A DNA stretch of 64,000 nt. It comes from Planctomycetota bacterium (lineage in GTDB: Bacteria > Planctomycetota > Phycisphaerae > Phycisphaerales > SM1A02). Location of the stretch: assembly GCA_027622195.1 (NCBI GenBank), contig JAQBZO010000006.1:1-64000 (forward strand), written 5' to 3'. Shown piece after piece: positions 41,662 to 51,461 of the stretch (positions are counted from its first letter, which is position 1; the number at the start of each line of letters is the position of its first letter). The position numbers were made by a program, and so were the translations under genes. The notes beneath the pieces are model-generated. The model did no database searches. It worked only from the letters and a program-made list of their open reading frames with translations, and had not been told where the DNA came from.

Positions 41662-44600
41662 TGGTGCGGGATCCGTCCCATGAGGTCTTGGACTGCAGCA
41701 TCGAGCTGAGCGTCGGTCCGAGTCGATTCATCTTGCGGGGTCTGAGGTATGCGAAGATTCGGCATGGCGCCATTGTTTTCCATGTCGCGTCCATCATTGA
41801 GGAACCAGCCTCGTCCTGGAAGTCGCACCGAGGCACCGTCCGATGTCGTGGCTGCACCGGTCGAGATCACACCGCCATACGTCTGTTCTCCGACCAGTGT
41901 GCCCCGCCCAAGTGTCTTGAATGCATGAGCGATGATTTCTGCATTGGAGAAACTCTTTTCGTTGCACAACATGTTTATCGGAAGCATGTACCGCTGGATG
42001 AAGAGCCGATCCTGCGGATAACCCGTTGCGTCCTGTGCCGATTGCCCGCGCGAACGAGTCGTTGCATGAGGCTTCACCATGATCGAAGCGAGAAGGTAAT
42101 CCGCAGTGTGACCTCCACCGTTGTTGCGAACATCGACCACAATCCCATCTTTACCCTCTGCCGCGGCGTACAAGTCTCTCTCAAAGTCCTCGAGCGCGGG
42201 CATTCCCATACTGGGAACGTGCAAGTATCCGATGCGTCCACTGGAGAGTTCCGCGACGCGCGCGCGCATGGTGTCCACCGCTGCGGCATAGGCGAGATCG
42301 CGCATGAACTCGGAGGACGATGGAATCACAAGCGACTGGAATGCGATGACCCGCCCGTCGGCGAGAGTGCGATCGACATCGAGAATGATCTCTTTTCCTG
42401 TTGTTCCGGCGAGCATCTCATCGAGCGACACGGTTGGCGAAACTGTTTCTCCATCCACCTTGCGAATGCGATCTTCTGTTTGCAGCGGCGGAGTCGCTGC
42501 GAGAGCGGGCGCATCTTCGACGAGCGCGCTGATGCAGAGCGCGCCATCATGGAACCATGCGGTCACTCCGAGTTGCCCCGCTGGACGCGTCGTGTTGCTG
42601 CGCCCTTGTGGAGAACGCACTCCCGTGTGACTCGCGTTGAGTTCTCCTAGAAGTCGATTCGCTTGGATGTCGAACTCGTCTGCAGTGCGAGCCCGTGCAG
42701 CGAGATCTCCATACGCGGCGGCGAGTGCGTCCCAGTCCACTCCCTTCATCGTTGGGTCATAGAACCACTCAGTGAACATGCTTATGAACTCATCCCAGCG
42801 TGTGGTGTTGATCGCCCTGCGACTCTGCTCAATCGTGACGGGGAGTTCAATCGTCTTTGTGTCCCCACCGAGGCTGACCGTGACGGCCTTATTGCCGAGT
42901 CTGCCGACGAGAAGTTCTCCATTAGCCGACAACCCTTCGACACTGAATGTTGCGGCAAATTTTTTCGCCTCACTGCCATTCCACTTCGATTTCGCCATGC
43001 CGCCGAGAGAGGGAGACTGAAAGACCAACGAGTCTCCTGCGGGAAGCAGTTCGAGCGACGACTCGTTATCCTTCGTCCTTGTGGCGCGATGTGTTCTCTC
43101 AAACGCATCGTCGAGCGACCACCCCTTCGACATCACCGCTGCATCAGCCTTTGGAAGTAGATCGATCTTTCGATTCTTCAAGGATTCTGCCGTTTCCTTG
43201 AAGTAGGCGTCGAGTTCGTGGCTCGCCAGTTTCTCAAGCGACTTGTCGAGGAAGACTGTGTAGACATCGGCCTGTTCATTCGATCGTTCTGAGAGGAAAG
43301 CGAATACTTTTCCGTCTGCGCTCAGTCGCGGAGAACTTTCGTTGTCGGGTGTGCGCGTGAGGTTCACCGCCGACGCCGATCCATCTGCTGGTGCGAGCCA
43401 GATGTCTGCATTGTTATTGCGATCCTCGGTGACGTAGAGAAGGAATGAACCATCTGCACTCCACCGCCACTCGAGCGATCGAGACCATCCATCCACGATG
43501 GTGAGATCAGCACCTGTTTCAAGTGTTCGAACGACGAGCGCGCCCGCGCCGAGTTGATAGGCCAATCGTGTTCCATCGGGAGAAGGTGACGCTCCGCGCA
43601 CATGCAAGTCTCGCTGCACCATTGGCGTGAGTGTGAAGGAGATCGACTTTTGCCATCGATCGCCTGGCTTTGGTTTTTCATCCTTCTTCGCCTTGGGCTT
43701 CTCGTCCTTCGCCTCACTTTTCTCTGTTGTGACTTCTTCGACGGCAGGATCGACAACCACTGGAGGCTCAACGACCGCTGGAGGTTCAACGACAGCTGGA
43801 GGTTCAACGACCGCTGGAGGTTCAACGACCGCCGCTGGCTCACTGACCACGGCTGGTTCCACCGCCACGACCACTGGCTTTGATGCCTCGTCCAAACTCT
43901 TCTTGACTTCATCGCGCGTGGTCGCGACCTCAGCTTTCCAGATCTCTTCTCTCTTGTTCACAACGGTCGTAAAGTAGAGCGATGTTCCATCCGGAGACCA
44001 CGCGATGTCGTGCTCCGCGACGGGCGACTCGGTCACTCTGCGAGGTGGAAGCGATTGGTCCACGGGGCGAACAAACAACTCTCCCTTCGCCACGATCGCC
44101 ATTGTTTTTCCATCGGGACTGAGTGCGGCGTCACTCGCGCCAGAGGCAACACTTGTCAGCACGGTGTCGTTGGTGTCGTCGTCGGCCGCGAAGAACTCAC
44201 TCGCCACAGGTTTCGCCGAAGCGTCTGTCAAATCGAGTGTGTAAATCGTGTCCCAGTGGGTGAACGCTGCCGTTTTTCCATCGGCACTGACAGCAAGGTC
44301 TCGGATATCGCGTCCGTTGAACTGCGTCAGTGGTCGAGGCGCAGCGAGATCGCCCGATGACGTGACGCGAGCGCGCCACAGATTGACCGTGTTGTTCTCT
44401 CGATCGGACAAGAACACGATCTCCTCTCCTACCCACTGTGCATGACCATCATTGCCAGCCCAATTCGTGAGCCGGGTGAACGCGCCCGTTGTGCGGTTGT
44501 AGAGATAGAGGTCGCGTTGGTCGGGACCGCGATAGTGGCGTCGCCCCCATGAATTACTGCCCCGTTCAAAGACGACCAAGTTTCCATTCGCATTCGAGCG

Positions 44601-45131
44601 CGGCGAGCTTCCGAATGCGTCGTGGAGACGCTTTGGTTGTCCCCCTTCGAGGGGAACGCTGTACGGACGATCCTCGCGGTAGAAATCTCCTTCCGTCGAA
44701 GCATCAAACTCGACCGTCGACTTGCCATCTGGTGTGGTGCAAAAACCGCCGAGCGAAGTAGAAGCGTCGATGAAAATCAGTCGGCGCACATTCGTGGCTG
44801 AAAGATCGGCGACATAGATCGACCGCGGACCATCACGGTCACTCTCAAAGGCGATCGTCTTGCCATCACGGCTGAAGGCTGAGCGGGATTCATCCGCGTC
44901 GTTCGATGTCAAACGGGATGCGCTGCCTCCAGAGGACGGGGCGCTCCAGAGATCTCCATGCCACGAAAACATGATGGTCTTTCCATCGGGACTCAATGAA
45001 GGCAGTCGAGGCAGATCGACGCGGGCGCCAGCAGGGTCTGTTCTCAATACGAGCGATGCGGTTGAGGATGCGCCAGGCACTGAACATGCAGCGCAGAGAG
45101 CGCCAAGCACGATGGCAGAATGGAGGTTCAT
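41658..45131 (-). CDS. Exported tricorn protease-like S41 family peptidase with WD40/PD40 beta-propellers
   Basis: LPSLSPDGKTIMFSWHGDLWSAP, FSRDGKTIAFESDRDG; C-terminal PDZ and S41: GIVVDVRNNGGGHT, NEKSFSNAEIIAHAFKTLGRG. Confidence 0.9.
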   Translation of the reverse strand: MNLHSAIVLGALCAACSVPGASSTASLVLRTDPAGARVDLPRLPSLSPDGKTIMFSWHGDLWSAPSSGGSASRLTSNDADESRSAFSRDGKTIAFESDRDGPRSIYVADLSATNVRRLIFIDASTSLGGFCTTPDGKSTVEFDASTEGDFYREDRPYSVPLEGGQPKRLHDAFGSSPRSNANGNLVVFERGSNSWGRRHYRGPDQRDLYLYNRTTGAFTRLTNWAGNDGHAQWVGEEIVFLSDRENNTVNLWRARVTSSGDLAAPRPLTQFNGRDIRDLAVSADGKTAAFTHWDTIYTLDLTDASAKPVASEFFAADDDTNDTVLTSVASGASDAALSPDGKTMAIVAKGELFVRPVDQSLPPRRVTESPVAEHDIAWSPDGTSLYFTTVVNKREEIWKAEVATTRDEVKKSLDEASKPVVVAVEPAVVSEPAAVVEPPAVVEPPAVVEPPAVVEPPVVVDPAVEEVTTEKSEAKDEKPKAKKDEKPKPGDRWQKSISFTLTPMVQRDLHVRGASPSPDGTRLAYQLGAGALVVRTLETGADLTIVDGWSRSLEWRWSADGSFLLYVTEDRNNNADIWLAPADGSASAVNLTRTPDNESSPRLSADGKVFAFLSERSNEQADVYTVFLDKSLEKLASHELDAYFKETAESLKNRKIDLLPKADAAVMSKGWSLDDAFERTHRATRTKDNESSLELLPAGDSLVFQSPSLGGMAKSKWNGSEAKKFAATFSVEGLSANGELLVGRLGNKAVTVSLGGDTKTIELPVTIEQSRRAINTTRWDEFISMFTEWFYDPTMKGVDWDALAAAYGDLAARARTADEFDIQANRLLGELNASHTGVRSPQGRSNTTRPAGQLGVTAWFHDGALCISALVEDAPALAATPPLQTEDRIRKVDGETVSPTVSLDEMLAGTTGKEIILDVDRTLADGRVIAFQSLVIPSSSEFMRDLAYAAAVDTMRARVAELSSGRIGYLHVPSMGMPALEDFERDLYAAAEGKDGIVVDVRNNGGGHTADYLLASIMVKPHATTRSRGQSAQDATGYPQDRLFIQRYMLPINMLCNEKSFSNAEIIAHAFKTLGRGTLVGEQTYGGVISTGAATTSDGASVRLPGRGWFLNDGRDMENNGAMPNLRIPQTPQDESTRTDAQLDAAVQDLMGRIPHQ
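43761..43832. repeat. Four tandem 18-bp repeats (VVEPPA units) inside the tricorn-like gene
   Basis: TGGAGGTTCAACGACCGC repeated with minor variation. Confidence 0.85.
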
Positions 45132-45198
45132 ATCTGGTTCAGCATAGCCCTGCTTGCGCAGACGAATGGCGGGAGAGTGGCGTACTATTCGACGCTCT

Positions 45199-46290
45199 AT
45201 GCGCCCTGAAAGTCTGTCATTTCTTCGAACGCTCCTCGATACGCCCACCCCTTCAGGGTTCGAGCAGGATGGACAGCGACTTTGGCTGTCGTATTTGAAA
45301 CCGTTTGCAGAGTCCTGCTGGAGCGATTCGTACGGAAACTGCATGGCGGCGATCGGGCCTAAGGACGCGAAAGTCACGCTCGCCATTTTCGGCCACTGCG
45401 ATGAGATTGGACTCGCGGTCAATCACATCGATTCTGCTGGATTCCTGTACTGCCGATCACTGGGCGGCATCGACGCGGGGAGCATCGTCGGAAAACGAGT
45501 GCGCTTCCGCAGTTCAGTGGCTGGTGTGGGCGAGGTCATCGGACTGATTGGCGCCACCGCCATTCACTTGCAAGACAAGATGAGTGACGCCAAGGTTCGC
45601 AAACTGCACGAACTCTTCATCGATATTGGATGCAAGGACCAATCGTCCGCCCTCACGACGATCAACATCGGAGATACAGGCGTGTTCCTCGATTCATCGA
45701 TGATGATGAGTGACGATTACCTTGTCGCGCGAGCACTTGATAATCGTGCGGGGATCTTTGCTGCCGCTGAAACACTTCGGATGCTCGCTCCGAATGCCGC
45801 GCAACTGCGCGTGCGAGTCGTTGCCGTAAGCACGGTGCAGGAAGAGATTGGACTCCACGGAGCGGCGATGGTGGCGTCCAGTTTGAAACCCACCGTTGCC
45901 TTCGTCACCGATGTTGGCCACGCCACCGATAGTCCTGGCATCAATCATCCTCAGCACGGACTCTTCAAGCTCGGCGCTGGTCCCAAGATCGCCATCGGTC
46001 CCCCAACGCATCCGACCGTGACTGGAATGCTTGCTGCGGCGGCGACGGCGAAGGGCATCGCGCTTCAGCGATCCGCAACGGGCGGGCGAAGCGGCACGGA
46101 CACCGATGCGATTTTCAGAGCAGGCGGTGGCATTCCGTGTGGATTGCTCAGCATCCCGCTGCGGTACATGCATACGACCGTCGAGATGGCGTCGATGCGC
46201 GACCTGACGCAGGTAAGTGAAGTGTTTGCGTCGGCGGCATCACACATGCGCGGAGATGAGTGTTTCGATCTCGTCCGAGGTCACGCCTAG
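45199..46290 (+). CDS. M42 family aminopeptidase
   Basis: DTPTPSGFEQDGQRLW, GHCDEIGLAVNHIDSAGFL, RALDNRAGIFAAAETL, VSTVQEEIGLHGA. Confidence 0.92.
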   Translation: MRPESLSFLRTLLDTPTPSGFEQDGQRLWLSYLKPFAESCWSDSYGNCMAAIGPKDAKVTLAIFGHCDEIGLAVNHIDSAGFLYCRSLGGIDAGSIVGKRVRFRSSVAGVGEVIGLIGATAIHLQDKMSDAKVRKLHELFIDIGCKDQSSALTTINIGDTGVFLDSSMMMSDDYLVARALDNRAGIFAAAETLRMLAPNAAQLRVRVVAVSTVQEEIGLHGAAMVASSLKPTVAFVTDVGHATDSPGINHPQHGLFKLGAGPKIAIGPPTHPTVTGMLAAAATAKGIALQRSATGGRSGTDTDAIFRAGGGIPCGLLSIPLRYMHTTVEMASMRDLTQVSEVFASAASHMRGDECFDLVRGHA

Positions 46291-46302
46291 GAGAATGACT
46301 CG

Positions 46303-46992
46303 GTGCTTCGATTTGTTCGACACGCCCTTCGAGATTTTCAGCGCACCGGTGCGATCGCACCGAGTTCTACCGCGCTCGCATCAAAGATGGTCGCTCCACT
46401 CGCTGACAAAGTTGGTGTCCGTTCGATTCTCGAAGTGGGAGCAGGCACTGGTGCGGTGACCCGTTGCATTGTGCCGCAATTGCGCGCAGGTGATCAACTT
46501 GATCTTTGTGAATTCAATGATGAGTTCTGTGATGTGCTCGAAAGAGACATCCTTGCCGAACATCGCCGCACTGGATCCGCAGGAACGATCCGATTGCTTC
46601 GCGGCGATGTCCGCGCCGCTCCGCTCGCGGGACCGTACGACGTGATCGTGTGCGGGTTGCCATTCACCAATTTCCCGACGCCGCTCGTTCACGAGATCTT
46701 CGATCTCCTCATGCGTTCGCTTCGACCAGGGGGAGACCTCACTTTCTTTCGATACCTTGCACTTCGGCGTGTGCAAGCTCCGTTCGTCGGATCCACGGGG
46801 CGCAGGCGATTGCGTGCGCTTCAAGCGATCGAACGCGAACTCTCGCGCCACCACACTCTCCGAACCGATGTAGTGCTTCCCAATATCCCACCCGCCGTCG
46901 CGGTTCGCGTCACTCGCTCACTCCTTGACTCTTCACATGGCACGGATCAATCACCACTTCCTCAAACTCGCATCGGGTTACCTCTTTCCTGA
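46303..46992 (+). CDS. Phospholipid N-methyltransferase-like SAM methyltransferase
   Basis: FQRTGAIAPSSTALASKMVAPL, ILEVGAGTGAVTRCIV. Confidence 0.8.
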   Translation: MLRFVRHALRDFQRTGAIAPSSTALASKMVAPLADKVGVRSILEVGAGTGAVTRCIVPQLRAGDQLDLCEFNDEFCDVLERDILAEHRRTGSAGTIRLLRGDVRAAPLAGPYDVIVCGLPFTNFPTPLVHEIFDLLMRSLRPGGDLTFFRYLALRRVQAPFVGSTGRRRLRALQAIERELSRHHTLRTDVVLPNIPPAVAVRVTRSLLDSSHGTDQSPLPQTRIGLPLS

Positions 46993-48196
46993 GATCGCTC
47001 GCCGCGTGCGCGCATTCGAGCAGGACAATCCAACCCTCGCGCCGCGCGTGATTCGGTGCGGCATTGGCGATGTCACCGAACCGCTTCCAGATGCCGCCAT
47101 CAAGGCACTGCATGCGGGAGTGGATGACCTTGCGAAGCGCGAGACTTTCAAGGGATACGGTCCTCCTACGGGATACGCGTTCGTGCGAGAAGCGATCGCC
47201 CAAGGTGATTTCGCGACGCGTGGTGTGACGATTGATCCCGACGAAATCTTTCTCTCCGATGGATCGAAGCCCGATGCCAATGGATTCTTATCGATGCTGG
47301 GTGAGGGCAATGTGATCGCCGTGTCCGATCCTGTGTATCCCGTCTATGTCGATACGAATGTGATGGCGGGCAACACCGGTGAAGCTGGTCATGGACTGAA
47401 CTCTGTCCGCTATGACGATCTCGTCTATCTCGAAACAGGTCCGTCGAATGGATTCGTTGCTGCGCCTCCTCATCATCGTGTGGATGTGGCTTATCTCTGT
47501 TTCCCAAACAACCCAACGGGTGCCGTTGCCACACGCGCGCAACTCGAAGCGTGGGTTCGATACGCGCATGACAACGACACGTTGCTCCTCTTCGATGCGG
47601 CCTACGAAGCATTCATTCAGGATCCATCGATTCCACATTCAATCTACGAAATCGACGGCGCGAAGGACGTTGCCGTGGAGTTCCGCTCATTCAGCAAGGT
47701 CGGTGGATTCACCGGCGTTCGCGCGGGTTACACCGTTGTCCCGACCACGGTCACCGGACTCACACCCGAGGGATTGCGTCAACCATTTCATCCTCTCTGG
47801 CACCGACGATGGGCAACCTGCTCGAACGGAGTGTCGTGGCCGGTCCAACGTGCTGTGGCAGCGCTCTATTCAGATGAGGGACGCGCACAAACGGGCGAAC
47901 TCGTTCGCTTCTACATTGAAAACGCGCGACTTCTCCGCGCCGCAGTGAAGTCCATCGGTCTTAATGTGTTTGGGGGAGAGAATGCTCCGTATGTGTGGGC
48001 GCAGTGTCCACAAGGGCTCTCATCATGGGATGCATTCGACCTCTTGCTTCGCGAAGCACAAGTCGTCATCACCCCCGGCGCAGGATTCGGTCGATGCGGC
48101 GAGGGATACTTTCGCATCAGCGCGTTCAATAGCCGCGCGAATGTGGTGGAGGTCGGTCATCGACTCTCCGCGCTCACGGCGATGCGGTCAGTGTGA
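46937..48196 (+). CDS. dapL: LL-diaminopimelate aminotransferase
   Basis: INHHFLKLASGYLFPEIARRV, GIGDVTEPLP, YLCFPNNPTGAV, EFRSFSKVGGFTGVRAGYTVVP. Confidence 0.95.
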   Translation: MARINHHFLKLASGYLFPEIARRVRAFEQDNPTLAPRVIRCGIGDVTEPLPDAAIKALHAGVDDLAKRETFKGYGPPTGYAFVREAIAQGDFATRGVTIDPDEIFLSDGSKPDANGFLSMLGEGNVIAVSDPVYPVYVDTNVMAGNTGEAGHGLNSVRYDDLVYLETGPSNGFVAAPPHHRVDVAYLCFPNNPTGAVATRAQLEAWVRYAHDNDTLLLFDAAYEAFIQDPSIPHSIYEIDGAKDVAVEFRSFSKVGGFTGVRAGYTVVPTTVTGLTPEGLRQPFHPLWHRRWATCSNGVSWPVQRAVAALYSDEGRAQTGELVRFYIENARLLRAAVKSIGLNVFGGENAPYVWAQCPQGLSSWDAFDLLLREAQVVITPGAGFGRCGEGYFRISAFNSRANVVEVGHRLSALTAMRSV

Positions 48197-48835
48197 TTCT
48201 GTACCCCAGCCACGCTTGATCACTGGTTTTTCTTCGCGCGGAGGTTCTGCATCACCGCCCTTGTATCCCTTGCACACGAGAAACATCTCAACACTTTCTG
48301 CACGGGATGATCGAGGCTTGAACCCCTTCGCCTCATCGAAGAGCACCTGAGCGCGACGCAACAGGGCTGGATAATCAACACCCTCGAATACTTTCATCGT
48401 GCAGTGTCCACCACGACGCAACCAATGGGGGAATCGGTCGAGCAATTCCTGACAAAGAAGGCACGACCGAACGCTGTCGCCGAACGGATCACCTGTCGTG
48501 TCAGGAGCCATGTCGCTGATGACGACATTGAATCGAAGTCCACCGAAGGCGGTTGCGTCCAGATCGCGCAGATCAGCCCGTAGCAGCGTGACTTGCTTTG
48601 GAAGTCCTTGCGGATCGATGGGCTTCAAGTCGACGCTGAACACAATGCCCTTCTCGCCCACCCGTTCGGCAGCGACTTGTGTCCATGATCCTGGAGCGGC
48701 TCCCACATCGAGTACGCGATCGCCGCGTCGAATGAGTTTGCTTCGCTCTTCAATCTCAATGAGCTTGTACGCGCTTCGAGCGCGGTAGCCATCGGCTTTC
48801 GCCTTCCGAAACCAACTGTCCTGAACTTCCTTCAT
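48188..48835 (-). CDS. rlmE: 23S rRNA 2'-O-ribose methyltransferase RlmE (FtsJ)
   Basis: KADGYRARSAYKLIEIEERSKLIRRGDRVLDVGAAPGSWTQVA, VVISDMAPDTTG. Confidence 0.95.
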   Translation of the reverse strand: MKEVQDSWFRKAKADGYRARSAYKLIEIEERSKLIRRGDRVLDVGAAPGSWTQVAAERVGEKGIVFSVDLKPIDPQGLPKQVTLLRADLRDLDATAFGGLRFNVVISDMAPDTTGDPFGDSVRSCLLCQELLDRFPHWLRRGGHCTMKVFEGVDYPALLRRAQVLFDEAKGFKPRSSRAESVEMFLVCKGYKGGDAEPPREEKPVIKRGWGTESH

Positions 48836-48839
48836 CGAA

Positions 48840-50510
48840 TCATGGCTCGTTCTTGAGACTTGCTCGAAAGTGATCTCGAATCTTCGGACCCAACACGGCG
48901 AGTGTCACAGACACGACCTGCGACGGCGCAATGGCTTGAAGGTACACACAACCACCGCGTCCCGACGGAGGCGCATGGCCGCGCTCGGCTTGGAGTGCGC
49001 AGCGTCGATTGAACCAATCGAACAATTCTCTCGCGTTGTTCGATGCTCCACGCTCATCGCGTTCTGGAAGGACGGCCCACGAGCGCGAGAACCCCTCTGC
49101 GCCAGTATTCCATCGCTCGTCGAGAATATGTTCGAGATCCCACCGCGCCCACCCGGCTGCTGAACGTGCCGAGATCCGTCCACTTGCATCAATGATGGGA
49201 TCGGGCCGTCTCGTGGCGGAATCGAAGGGCGAGAGCATCGCGCTCCACATGTCGAGCCATCGCCCTGAGCGCCCCGTGGGAGAAATCAACGCCCCCATTT
49301 TGAATTCATCTTCGATCGAACAATGCACTCGGAATGAATGTGATCCAATCCATTGTCCAAACGCGGAACGAGTGACTCCATCGGTGGTCGTGAATGGATC
49401 CGACTCGGGTTGGAGAGGAAGTTCGCCAAGCGAGCGATGTGATGGGAACACCGGCGCGGTGACGAACGCTGCAGAGACAAGGTCTGGTCGCTGCGCGACA
49501 AGTCGAAGTGCTGCGAATCCACCCACACCAAGACCAACCACAACACGATCTTCTGCGCGAGTCGATGCTCCGTACTGCGCATGAAGCAATGGAAGAAGGT
49601 CGGCTTCGAGCACTCGCTCCCACGCGCCTGCAAGGGGCGAGTTCATCCAGCCGTGATTTCCCCAGTCGCCACGCGAATCGAGGACAACCCAGACCGCTTG
49701 AGGAAGGAAACCGACATCCGTTGCTGCTTCAATGACAGGAGCGAGATCTTGTGCCATGAGCCAACTGCCATCACCATCTGGGACCACGAGAATGATTGGC
49801 CATCGCAGCGGGGCTGAGTCGTCTCGAGGATGGTGCGCCGGCAAGATCACCGCTGCGCGAAGATGCCCTGCACTCGAAAGTCCAATCTCGACGTGGCGAT
49901 CAATGAGTTCAATGTTGTCGCCTTTCGGAACTGCATCGTCCACGACACGCTTCACGAGTGGCAACGAAATGCGGTCGGCTTCTTGTCCCCGAAGCGAAAT
50001 AAGGATGGGCTCACTCATCGGAGCGCCCGCGTCTGGGATTCCTGCGGGTGATCCAACAGGATCGAGGATCGCTTGCACGACATACTCGCCTTCGAGCGCT
50101 CCCGGAGCAACGGGCCACCACGCTGCATCCTCATCCAATGCGATCTCGAGGTCACCAACATTCGCATTGATGGCTCCAAGGATCGGCGGATCGAAGTGGA
50201 ACGCATTCCAATCGATTTCTCCTGTCGATGTCGCGAGGTGCGCGGGCTGAATGGCGACGATGACCCGCCCCGCTTCCATTGCCGCGCCGAGGATCGGATC
50301 CCATGCAACGAGAACCTCATCGTTCACAATCGCCTCGGCGAAACTCGCCGTTGGACGCGGTGACACGAACCGCGCAGGCGGCGGGTTTTCGCTGAGCGGA
50401 AGGCCATCCGCGGTCGTCCGTGGTGCGGCGGCTGGTTCAACAGGCGCTCGCGGAACGCTCTGTCGCGCGAGCACTATGGCCGCGATAGCGATGGCGTTCG
50501 AAACGAACAT
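48840..50510 (-). CDS. Exported alpha/beta-hydrolase (esterase D-like) protein, nucleophile apparently absent
   Basis: LRWPIILVVPDGDGSW, VVVGLGVGGFAALRLVAQRPDLVSAAFVTAPVFPS. Confidence 0.65.
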   Translation of the reverse strand: MFVSNAIAIAAIVLARQSVPRAPVEPAAAPRTTADGLPLSENPPPARFVSPRPTASFAEAIVNDEVLVAWDPILGAAMEAGRVIVAIQPAHLATSTGEIDWNAFHFDPPILGAINANVGDLEIALDEDAAWWPVAPGALEGEYVVQAILDPVGSPAGIPDAGAPMSEPILISLRGQEADRISLPLVKRVVDDAVPKGDNIELIDRHVEIGLSSAGHLRAAVILPAHHPRDDSAPLRWPIILVVPDGDGSWLMAQDLAPVIEAATDVGFLPQAVWVVLDSRGDWGNHGWMNSPLAGAWERVLEADLLPLLHAQYGASTRAEDRVVVGLGVGGFAALRLVAQRPDLVSAAFVTAPVFPSHRSLGELPLQPESDPFTTTDGVTRSAFGQWIGSHSFRVHCSIEDEFKMGALISPTGRSGRWLDMWSAMLSPFDSATRRPDPIIDASGRISARSAAGWARWDLEHILDERWNTGAEGFSRSWAVLPERDERGASNNARELFDWFNRRCALQAERGHAPPSGRGGCVYLQAIAPSQVVSVTLAVLGPKIRDHFRASLKNEP

Positions 50511-50560
50511 CCATGCATCGTAGGGCGTTTCGATCCATCAGCGCATACACTCGCCATTCG

Positions 50561-51427
50561 ATGCCATTGCGATTCGATTCATCTGCACTTCGATTGTGTC
50601 TCGCGCTCGCGATGGGAGCATGCTGCGCCGTTGGATGCAGCACTCTCGATCATCCAGGTCCTGGCATGGTCAAGGACGCGATGTCACCAATCCAGAGTGC
50701 ATTCTTGCACCATCGAAGCGCGGAAGAGCGGCAGACGATTGACATTTTTGAGCCGATTGATGTCGATATTCGGAACTTCGCCGGCGATGTGGTCATCACA
50801 GGTCACCACGGCGAACAGGGAGCACGGCAAGGATCACTCACACTCGTCCGCCGCGCGGTTCACGGCATTGGACGCGCTGACGATTCAGAGGCATCCCTCA
50901 GCGACATCGCGCTGCGCACTGACTTGACCGAAATCGAGCCTGGTCATTTCTTGCTCACCGTTGAATCCACGACGAGCCATTCAGAACCCTGGTTTCAACG
51001 ACTCGATATCGAAATCGATATTGCCCAACTTGGAGCGGTGCGCGTCCATACGGCACGAGGACACGTCGTCGTGCGCGGGGCGGACCGAGGCTGCGATATT
51101 GAAACGACGGATGGCGACTGTCGATTCATCACAAGGCGCGTCATCCATGATCCGATGACCATCGCGACGAGTGCAGGAGATATCGAAGTGCGATTGCCCA
51201 CGGGCTCGACAGGATCATTCGATGCAGAGACTGTTGGTGGACAAGTCTTCAGTTCGATCAAGACTGGCCGCTGGCTCTTGCGCGATCAACGCAATGATGG
51301 CAACAGTATGGTCGCGACGCTCAATGCGGGCACCAACAGGATCCTCCTTCGGACGACCGATGAGAGCATCTATATCAGTGTGTCGGACCGCCCCGACACG
51401 TCGTTCAGCATTATCAGCGATCTCTAA
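50561..51427 (+). CDS. Lipoprotein, putative DUF4097-like beta-solenoid protein
   Basis: Lipobox MGACCAVGCSTLD; IDVDIRNFAGDVVITG ... HVVVRGADRGCDIETTDGDCRFI strand repeats. Confidence 0.6.
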   Translation: MPLRFDSSALRLCLALAMGACCAVGCSTLDHPGPGMVKDAMSPIQSAFLHHRSAEERQTIDIFEPIDVDIRNFAGDVVITGHHGEQGARQGSLTLVRRAVHGIGRADDSEASLSDIALRTDLTEIEPGHFLLTVESTTSHSEPWFQRLDIEIDIAQLGAVRVHTARGHVVVRGADRGCDIETTDGDCRFITRRVIHDPMTIATSAGDIEVRLPTGSTGSFDAETVGGQVFSSIKTGRWLLRDQRNDGNSMVATLNAGTNRILLRTTDESIYISVSDRPDTSFSIISDL

Positions 51428-51461
51428 CTCTCACTCGTTGTGATCACAATAGAATGGACGA

